Of a stretch of 38,630 nt of DNA, positions 32,752 through 38,630 are shown in pieces. The position numbers were made by a program, and so were the translations under genes. The notes under the pieces are model-generated. The model was not told the DNA's origin. It did no database searches and saw nothing but the letters and a program-made list of their open reading frames with translations. The stretch is from contig NZ_FPAI01000026.1 in assembly GCF_900116255.1 (NCBI RefSeq), forward strand, positions 1 through 38,630. The letters are read 5' to 3'. The number at the start of each line of letters is the position of its first letter. Position 1 is the stretch's first letter. Source of the stretch: Halolactibacillus miurensis. Its GTDB lineage: Bacteria > Bacillota > Bacilli > Bacillales > Amphibacillaceae.

Positions 32752-35700
32752 ATGAACCAGACATTATTATTTAATCACGATTGGTCGTTTCAAAAAACAC
32801 CACTACATACCACAACAGTTACACAAGAACATTTCAAACCAGTAGACATTCCGCACGATTGGTTGATTTATAACAGTCAAGCCTTATATGAAGATAGTAT
32901 CGGTTGGTATCAGAAGACACTGACCATCACGGACTTATCGAAAAGTTACGCGTTGTATTTTGAAGGCGTCTATATGGACAGTATGCTCTATGTTAATGAC
33001 AAGTTAGTAGGGGAATGGAAATACGGTTACTCAAGTTTTGAGTTTGACATGACGGACTTTTTAGTTGAAGGAGATAATAACCTGCTATTAAAGGTGACGC
33101 ATCAAGCGCCTAATAGTCGCTGGTATTCTGGTGCTGGGATATACCGGGATGTTTATTTAAAAGTGAGAGGGACAGCCTTTATTGAAACGGATGGTACTTA
33201 TGTCACGACAGAAAAAAACGGTAACGATTATCAATTGACGATTGATACGACGATTGAAACCACGCATCCTGTTACCGTCAGATGTACATTAACCGGGCAT
33301 GGTGAAGCGTCCGTTATTGAAGCGACAGACCAATCAACAGGGACAACATCCCAAACGCTTACGGTTCTCTCACCAAAAGAATGGTCGCATCGTGATCCAG
33401 CGCTATACACCCTAACCACGGAATTGTTGACAGATCAACAAGTTGTACTGGAGCGTTACCGTGAGCGCATCGGTTTTAGAACGTTTCAATTAGAGCCGAA
33501 TCGCGGGTTTATAGTAAATGGTCAACAAGTAAAAATTAACGGCACGTGTGAACACCATGACCTCGGGGCTTTAGGTGCGGCCTTTAATAAAGAAGCGATG
33601 CGTTACCGTCTTGAGTTATTGAAAGACATGGGCGTTAACGGTATTAGAACAGCACACAATATGCCGGCAAAAGGCCTGATGGACTTATGTGATGAGATGG
33701 GTTTTTACGTTGTATCAGAAGCCTTTGATATGTGGGAGCGGACAAAAACACCTTATGACTATGGCCGATTCTTTAACGACTGGGTTCATCGTGATGTCGC
33801 TAGCTGGATTAAGCGCGACCGGAATCACCCATCGGTCGTGATGTGGAGTATTGGGAATGAAATATATGATACGCATGCGTCAAACCGCGGGGTAGAGCTT
33901 ACGGAAATGTTAAGAGCTTTAGTGGAAACATATGACCCAAAAGGCAATGCCCGTGTGACAATTGGGTCTAATTATATGCCGTGGGAACATGCAAAGGCCT
34001 GTGCAGATGTGGTGAAAGTGGCTGGCTATAATTATGCAGAAAAATATTACGATCAACACCATAAAAAGTATCCCGATTGGATTATTTACGGGAGTGAAAC
34101 AGCGTCTGTCGTGCAAAGCCGGGGCATTTATCATTTTCCGTATGATACCAATATTTTATCTGATGATGATCAACAGTGTTCCGCTTTAGGAAATAGTACG
34201 ACAAGTTGGGGGGCGAAATCTCCTGAAGCGTGTATCATCGCTGAACGAGACACACCGTATTCCGTTGGCCAGTTTCTTTGGACCGGGTTTGATTACATTG
34301 GAGAACCAACCCCGTATCATACGAAGAATGCGTATTTTGGCCAACTCGATACAGCTACCTTTAAGAAAGATAGTTATTACATTTATCAAGCCGGATGGAT
34401 GGATGTAAAAACCAATCCGATAGTTCATATTTTTCCTTATTGGGATTTTAATCCCGGTCAACTGATTGATGTGCGGGTAGCGTCGAATGCACCGCGAGTA
34501 GAACTGTTTATAAACGGTGAATCACTCGGTCAAAAAGCCATTGATCACCAACATGGGACAGTGCTTGTACCGACCTATCAGGTGCGTTATGAACCCGGTG
34601 AATTAAAAGCGGTGGCTTATGATGAAACAGGTCACGTCATCGCGACGGATAATCAACAGAGTTTTAACGACCCGGTTTTGCTTGTGATTGAGACAAATAA
34701 ACAGACTCTCACCCATAGCGAAGATCTTGTATTTGTGACGATTAAAGCGCTTGATGAGTTCGGGCGTGAAGTGAAGAACGCGACAAATCGTATCTATGTT
34801 GATGTCTCAGGTGCTGGCCGACTGGTTGGGCTAGATAATGGTGACAGTACCGACTATGATACCTATAAAGGAAAGTCGAAGCGTCTCTTTAGTGGAAAGT
34901 TAATGGCAATCATACAACCAAAACAGACGCGTGGAAAAGTCATGATTAACGTCTCATCCATTGGTTTAACTAAAGCGACAGAAACGATTGACGTTATGTG
35001 TCCACGGGATCAAACAATTGGTGTTGTGGCAGAAAATAGTGATCAGATGATTGTGACGGGAAAAAGAGATGAAGTGACGGTCAGAAAGATCACGCTCGAT
35101 AGTCACGGTATCCATCAGTTGACGCATGCACAACCATCGGTTGATGTGTCTGTCACATTGTCGCCAGAGTACGCGACAGATAAAGCTATCGCTTATAAAA
35201 TTGTGACCGATGAAGGAGCAGAAACGACCCGCGGCGCTGTTGAAGAAACGCCACAAGGTGTGAGGGTTACCGCTAAAGGAGACGGAAACTTTAGGCTACG
35301 GGCGATGAGTAAAGATCATACAAATGCTGTGCGTCTTATTTCAGAGTTGGATTTTACTGCAACAGGCCTTGGTCAATTTTATAAAGATCCGTATCAATTT
35401 ATTGCCGGCAGTTTATATGACGACGCAACAGGGGATGTGGGAAGTGGGAATGATCGAGGATTTGCGACAAGCAATGATGAGAGATGTCTCGTTGGTTTTC
35501 ATGATTTGGATTTTAAAGATCGTGGCGCTGATACAGTAACGTTACCGATTTTTACTTTAAATGATGATGTCTATACGTTAAAGATTTGGGATTGTCATCC
35601 AGATGAAGGGGCAACGTTATTACTCGATGATACGTATCAAAAACCGTCCATCTGGAATGTCTATCAATCAGAAACATATCGTTTAAATAAACGCCTGACG

Positions 35701-36141
35701 AATATTCAATCGTTGTATATTGAAACAGCTAATAAAATGCATGTCAAAGGTTTTCAATTTGAGCCATTTAACCGAGCCAATCGAACCGTTGACGTGACAA
35801 CGGTTGATACACTTTATGGTGATCATTATACGCTAGAAGAAGATAAAATCAGTCAGATTGGCAATAATGTCTCACTTACATTCAACGACTTTGATTTTGG
35901 CGAAGCGGGTGCGAACAGGTTAGTCATCAACGGTCACTCGCCGATTGATAAAAATACCGTTCATGTGCGTTTTTCTGACGGTGAAGTGGAAATGAATCAG
36001 CTTATTGAATTTACTGAGACAGACACGCTAACTGAAAAAGTGTTTGAACTTGAGTCTGTATATGGCAAACAATCCGTGACCTTTATTTTTCTTCCTGGTT
36101 CACAGTTTGATTTTGCTTCATTTAAGCTCACGAGAAAATAG
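32752..36141 (+). CDS. Large GH2 beta-galactosidase
   Basis: A 1129-residue glycoside hydrolase family 2 enzyme. N-terminal jelly-roll with PHDWLI and GWYQKTLTI, then an immunoglobulin-like domain, then the catalytic barrel with acid/base E370 in MWSIGNEIYD and nucleophile E449 in IIYGSETASV. Further on come DUF4982-like and C-terminal GH2-type domains (about residues 550-800) and a beta-rich tail that may bind carbohydrate. No signal peptide, so it is cytoplasmic. Start 32752 is preferred because GAAAGGA is ahead of it; an upstream GTG/ATG cluster at 32704-32710 is in frame but lacks a ribosome site. Likely hydrolyses beta-galactosides, perhaps from oligosaccharides; glucuronidase or other specificity cannot be excluded. 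Own unit, cre site upstream. Confidence 0.85.
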   Translation: MNQTLLFNHDWSFQKTPLHTTTVTQEHFKPVDIPHDWLIYNSQALYEDSIGWYQKTLTITDLSKSYALYFEGVYMDSMLYVNDKLVGEWKYGYSSFEFDMTDFLVEGDNNLLLKVTHQAPNSRWYSGAGIYRDVYLKVRGTAFIETDGTYVTTEKNGNDYQLTIDTTIETTHPVTVRCTLTGHGEASVIEATDQSTGTTSQTLTVLSPKEWSHRDPALYTLTTELLTDQQVVLERYRERIGFRTFQLEPNRGFIVNGQQVKINGTCEHHDLGALGAAFNKEAMRYRLELLKDMGVNGIRTAHNMPAKGLMDLCDEMGFYVVSEAFDMWERTKTPYDYGRFFNDWVHRDVASWIKRDRNHPSVVMWSIGNEIYDTHASNRGVELTEMLRALVETYDPKGNARVTIGSNYMPWEHAKACADVVKVAGYNYAEKYYDQHHKKYPDWIIYGSETASVVQSRGIYHFPYDTNILSDDDQQCSALGNSTTSWGAKSPEACIIAERDTPYSVGQFLWTGFDYIGEPTPYHTKNAYFGQLDTATFKKDSYYIYQAGWMDVKTNPIVHIFPYWDFNPGQLIDVRVASNAPRVELFINGESLGQKAIDHQHGTVLVPTYQVRYEPGELKAVAYDETGHVIATDNQQSFNDPVLLVIETNKQTLTHSEDLVFVTIKALDEFGREVKNATNRIYVDVSGAGRLVGLDNGDSTDYDTYKGKSKRLFSGKLMAIIQPKQTRGKVMINVSSIGLTKATETIDVMCPRDQTIGVVAENSDQMIVTGKRDEVTVRKITLDSHGIHQLTHAQPSVDVSVTLSPEYATDKAIAYKIVTDEGAETTRGAVEETPQGVRVTAKGDGNFRLRAMSKDHTNAVRLISELDFTATGLGQFYKDPYQFIAGSLYDDATGDVGSGNDRGFATSNDERCLVGFHDLDFKDRGADTVTLPIFTLNDDVYTLKIWDCHPDEGATLLLDDTYQKPSIWNVYQSETYRLNKRLTNIQSLYIETANKMHVKGFQFEPFNRANRTVDVTTVDTLYGDHYTLEEDKISQIGNNVSLTFNDFDFGEAGANRLVINGHSPIDKNTVHVRFSDGEVEMNQLIEFTETDTLTEKVFELESVYGKQSVTFIFLPGSQFDFASFKLTRK

Positions 36142-36204
36142 GCGCTATGTCAAAATCTAAAATAGTCAAGACTATAAATAGAAAGAGATGGATGAATACT
36201 TTAT

Positions 36205-36247
36205 AAAAAAGCGCGTAAAGACCGGTACAGGTTTTTGCGTGCTTTTT
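36205..36247 (+). terminator. Terminator after the beta-galactosidase gene
   Basis: An imperfect stem AAAAAAGCGCGTAAA / TTTTTGCGTGCTTTTT with wobble pairs (36205-36219 with 36232-36247). The right arm ends in a T-run. Confidence 0.7.
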
Positions 36248-36277
36248 CATGGGAAAAGATAAGGGAAAAGAATAAGA

Positions 36278-36330
36278 TTGACGAACATTCAAATGTGTAT
36301 TAGAATGTAATTAATCAAACGATTGTTTGA
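36278..36330 (+). promoter_or_regulatory. Promoter and palindromic operator of the DUF72 gene
   Basis: -35 TTGACG (36278-36283) and -10 TAGAAT (36301-36306) with a 17-bp spacer. A palindrome ATCAAAC-GATT-GTTTGAAT follows with arms TCAAAC (36315-36320) and GTTTGA (36325-36330), right over the start point and upstream of the ribosome site. It looks like a TetR-type operator. Confidence 0.6.
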
Positions 36331-36362
36331 ATGGTAAAGTCATCAGTAAGAAGGTGAGAAGT

Positions 36363-37211
36363 ATGATACATATTGGTCTATCAAGCTTTGGTGATCATCC
36401 ACAGCTTTATTTACCAGAAACAAAACCGAGCGAACGCCTTGCTGATTATGCGAGCCATTATTTACTCGTTGAAATAGATAGCACCTATTATGCGATTCCG
36501 CGTCTGACACAAATAGAAAAATGGGTCAAGACGACACCGGAAAATTTTAAGTTTATCGTAAAAGCGTATCGCGGCATGACAGGGCATGTGAAAGACGATG
36601 AGCGTTACGCATCAAAAAGTGAGATGTTTCAAGCGTTTCGAGAGGCGCTTTCGCCATATATTGAACATAAAAAGTTAGCCTTTGTGTTGTTTCAATTTCC
36701 GCCATGGTTTGATTACCGGAAAGATCATCTTCTCTATTTGAAGTATGTGCGTCAAGAGATGAAAGAGATCCCAGTAGCGATTGAGTTTCGTAACCGGACG
36801 TGGTATGACGAAAAAGTAAAGAGAGAGATGCTACAGCTGTTAAGGGAGTTAGCTTTTATTCATACGGCGGCGGATGAACCGCAAATCGGTGACGGCTCAG
36901 TTCCGTTTGTTTCAGATGTTGTCAATGAGACGTTGTTTATCCGGCTTCACGGTAGAAATAGAGCCGGCTGGTATCGACCTAAGGACAGAGAGACGAATTG
37001 GCGCGAGGTGAGGTATTTGTATCGCTACAACACCGAGGAATTAACAGCATTTAAAGATCTGATCTTAACGAAACAAGCGGAAGTGAAAAATGTGTATGTG
37101 ATCTTTAATAATAATTCAGGTAAGGACGCTAATGATAATGCGGCTGAGTTAAAGCGGCTATTAAACATTAAAGAAGAAGGGCTCTTGCCATCTCAATTAT
37201 CTTTATTTTAA
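36363..37211 (+). CDS. DUF72 family protein (YecE-like)
   Basis: A 282-residue cytosolic protein of the DUF72/YecE family, a TIM-barrel of unknown reaction. Typical signatures are IHIGLSSFGDHPQLY at the start, VEIDSTYYAIP, FKFIVKAYRGMTGH, LAFVLFQFPPWF, VAIEFRNRTWY and the ending FNNNSGKDANDNAAELKRLL. Start 36363 is fixed by GAAGGTGAG at 36351-36359; earlier in-frame starts lie ahead of it. Single gene behind a promoter with a palindromic operator. Function is not established for the family. Confidence 0.9.
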   Translation: MIHIGLSSFGDHPQLYLPETKPSERLADYASHYLLVEIDSTYYAIPRLTQIEKWVKTTPENFKFIVKAYRGMTGHVKDDERYASKSEMFQAFREALSPYIEHKKLAFVLFQFPPWFDYRKDHLLYLKYVRQEMKEIPVAIEFRNRTWYDEKVKREMLQLLRELAFIHTAADEPQIGDGSVPFVSDVVNETLFIRLHGRNRAGWYRPKDRETNWREVRYLYRYNTEELTAFKDLILTKQAEVKNVYVIFNNNSGKDANDNAAELKRLLNIKEEGLLPSQLSLF

Positions 37212-37309
37212 TGAAGTGTCTGTTATTTCTATCGACATAGCAAACAGAGCAAATAATATAATGATACGTAGGCATGTTAAAACGTTATGAAAAGAAAGGA
37301 AGAAGCATT

Positions 37310-38197
37310 ATGGGACATCACCACCATCACGATCATGGTCACGAGACAGGTAATATTAAAATCGCATTTTTCCTCAATCTCAGTTTTACCATCATTGAAA
37401 TTATCGGGGGCTTAATGACAAATAGTATGGCCATTTTAGCCGACGCTCTGCACGACTTAGGTGACTCGTTATCCCTAGGCATCGCATGGTTTTTAGAAAA
37501 AGTATCAGGAAAAAAACCAGATGAGACATTTACCTTTGGTTATGCGCGCTTTTCTTTATTAGCGGCTTTCATCAATAGTATGGTATTGATTGTCGGGTCA
37601 ACGATTATTTTATACCATGTGATTCCAAGAATATTGAATCCCGAACCCGTTGAAGCAAGTGGAATGTTGCTGCTATCGATTCTAGGTATCGTGATGAATG
37701 GTTTAGCGGTGTTGAGACTAAAAAAAGGTAGCTCAATGAACGAAAAAGTTGTCACCTGGCACTTGATGGAAGATATTTTAGGCTGGGTCGTAGTGTTAGC
37801 TGCGAGTATCGTCTTAATGTTTGTTGATTGGCCTATTATCGATCCACTACTGTCACTCGGTCTAACGTTATATATTTTATATAATGTCGTCGGTAACTTA
37901 AAAGAAATCGTCGGGATCTTCTTACAAAAAACACCGTCAGGTGTGTCAAAGAGCGAGCTTAAACAGGCGCTTGAGGAAGAACTCAACGTTCATACCCACC
38001 ATTTACACCTTTGGTCACTGGATGGGGAGAAAACAATGTTATCATTACATTTAGAAGTTAAAGATGATTTAACGACGGATGAATTAATCGAAGAAAAAAG
38101 TCGGGTCAGACAATGGCTCAATGATCATGAAATTGATCACGTCACGTTAGAGTTAGAATTTGAAAAAGAATTCTGTGAGGCAAGTGATTGTGAGTAA
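37310..38197 (+). CDS. Cation diffusion facilitator (CzcD-like)
   Basis: A 295-residue divalent-metal exporter with six predicted helices. The histidine-rich N-terminus (MGHHHHHDHGHE) is typical of zinc CDF proteins. The metal-site motifs in helices 2 and 5 are present: ADALHDLGD (HxxxD) and WHLMEDILGW (HxxxD). A cytoplasmic C-terminal domain (about residues 200-295) has the ferredoxin-like fold, with VHTHHLHLWSLDGE and a terminal CEASDCE Cys pair. Likely exports Zn2+ (or Cd/Co) in exchange for protons. Start 37310 is fixed by AAAGGAAG just ahead. Single gene followed by a terminator. Confidence 0.9.
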   Translation: MGHHHHHDHGHETGNIKIAFFLNLSFTIIEIIGGLMTNSMAILADALHDLGDSLSLGIAWFLEKVSGKKPDETFTFGYARFSLLAAFINSMVLIVGSTIILYHVIPRILNPEPVEASGMLLLSILGIVMNGLAVLRLKKGSSMNEKVVTWHLMEDILGWVVVLAASIVLMFVDWPIIDPLLSLGLTLYILYNVVGNLKEIVGIFLQKTPSGVSKSELKQALEEELNVHTHHLHLWSLDGEKTMLSLHLEVKDDLTTDELIEEKSRVRQWLNDHEIDHVTLELEFEKEFCEASDCE

Positions 38198-38236
38198 GAC
38201 TGAAGAGCCAGGGACAAAATTCTAAATAACTAGATA

Positions 38237-38276
38237 AAAGCGGCATTTCATACAAAAATATGAGATGCCGCTTTTT
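38237..38276. terminator. Terminator after the CDF gene
   Basis: A strong hairpin: AAAGCGGCAT paired with ATGCCGCTTT, extended by TTTCATA/TATGAGA, then a T-rich tail. Confidence 0.9.
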
Positions 38277-38308
38277 ATATTTTTTCTCAATTTTTTGCAG
38301 AGCGAAAA

Positions 38309-38326
38309 GCGCTCCGCTTGGAGCGC
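38309..38326. repeat. GC-rich hairpin beside the IS
   Basis: A perfect 7-bp stem GCGCTCC-GCTT-GGAGCGC in otherwise AT-rich sequence, about 40 bp from the IS edge. It has no T-run, and its role is unknown. Confidence 0.5.
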
Positions 38327-38367
38327 ATATGGCCAAAACAGCATTTAAAATTATTCAAGGACTTCAT

Positions 38368-38630
38368 TGAATGAATTTCATAATTCTGAGGCCTTGCAGC
38401 CCAATGGTTTTGAAGCATAAAAAAGGAAGTACCTCCCCAAGTCTTGTATAATGGTAAGTAAACAAACTAAACCAAAAGACTGGAGGAGAACTCCCTATGC
38501 CTATTATACGACAAGAGAGTTTATTTAGCATTAAAGAATTATATGCAATGGAACCTACCCAACGATATGACGCTATTATTTCGGTCATTGATATTGACCA
38601 CATTTACCGTGAGGTAAGTAAAAAATCACG
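38368..38630 (+). mobile_element. IS1182-like insertion sequence, right copy (partial)
   Basis: The element's outer edge lies near 38368. Bases 38368-38461 repeat 1-94 in inverted orientation (93/94). The leader contains a TATAAT at 38447-38452 and a GGAGGAG ribosome site before the transposase gene. The element runs off the right edge of the window. Confidence 0.88.
38497..38630 (+). CDS. IS1182-like transposase, 5' part
   Basis: The first 44 codons of a transposase, cut by the window end. The beginning MPIIRQESLFSIKELYAMEP, then YDAIISVIDIDHIYREVSKK, follows the N-terminal pattern of IS1182-family DDE transposases. The catalytic core is beyond the window. GGAGGAG 8-13 bases ahead of the ATG supports the start. 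The family name is by pattern and should be confirmed with the full element. Confidence 0.78.
   Translation, partial: MPIIRQESLFSIKELYAMEPTQRYDAIISVIDIDHIYREVSKKS

Noticed and set aside
32188-36141. Cupin and beta-galactosidase as one operon
   Set aside because: A terminator (32599-32629) and a cre site separate them.
37540-37986. 148-codon minus-strand frame in the CDF gene
   Set aside because: Lies wholly inside a clear CDF coding region; the product is Ser/Thr-rich and lacks a ribosome site.
38142-38336. Minus-strand frame after the CDF gene
   Set aside because: It crosses a strong terminator hairpin and has no family resemblance or ribosome site.

Overview
The window looks like a chromosomal segment of a low-GC Bacillota. 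Genes start behind strong AGGAGG-type ribosome binding sites, and U-tailed hairpins separate many transcription units. A YkyB-family protein, a CopY/CopZ pair, a CcpA-type cre site and a sucrose PTS point to Bacillales. The FGGY kinase and the MET-box-like operators recall lactic acid bacteria. A fermentative or halotolerant Bacillaceae (Halolactibacillus/Amphibacillus type) would fit, but this genus guess is weak. Both ends of the window lie in copies of one insertion sequence: bases 1-94 and 38368-38461 are inverted copies (93/94 identical), and the right copy enters an IS1182-like transposase gene. The left copy has removed the 5' part of a sucrose PTS permease gene.

Layout. 91-2209: scrA remnant and intact scrB. 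2381-5101: a convergent EreA/ChaN-like gene and an esterase, with a divergent AraC-type regulator. 5211-7443: a phosphoesterase, a decayed acetyltransferase-like fragment, a TehB-like methyltransferase and a second decayed reading frame. 7508-17196: a sulfur block with a LysR regulator, a MetE-core methyltransferase, a second LysR, a YeeE/YedE transporter, CoA-disulfide reductase fused to rhodanese, and a TauA-like ABC importer. 17481-20988: a decayed Rpn-like fragment, an ankyrin-TPR protein, guanine deaminase, a flavin reductase and a WrbA quinone reductase. 21088-26798: YkyB-like protein, a membrane protein/lipoprotein pair, a tocopherol-cyclase-like protein, copY, copZ, a flavodoxin-fold reductase and an MFS transporter. 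27006-30144: metE and metF. 30467-37211: a ribulokinase-like kinase, a cupin, a large GH2 beta-galactosidase and a DUF72 protein. 37310-38197: a cation diffusion facilitator, then the right IS.

The strongest unifying signal is regulatory. The same dyad, GTTATAG-N7-CTATAAC, lies about 110 bp before the MetE-core gene (overlapping the stop codon of the first LysR gene) and about 90 bp before metEF, 18 kb away. Its TATAG-N7-CTATA core has the arrangement of the MET-box known for LysR-type methionine regulators of Streptococcaceae. I infer that the LysR at 7508-8431 controls both methionine synthase units. Next to it, five TTTGTGA-like half-sites crowd the promoter region of the YeeE/CoA-disulfide-reductase genes. 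Further promoter/operator pairs are seen before the flavin reductase (perfect 20-bp palindrome), the kinase (AraR-like), copY (cop box), the beta-galactosidase (cre) and the DUF72 gene. No CRISPR array, tRNA, rRNA, phage or obvious defence system was found; most genes belong to known families.
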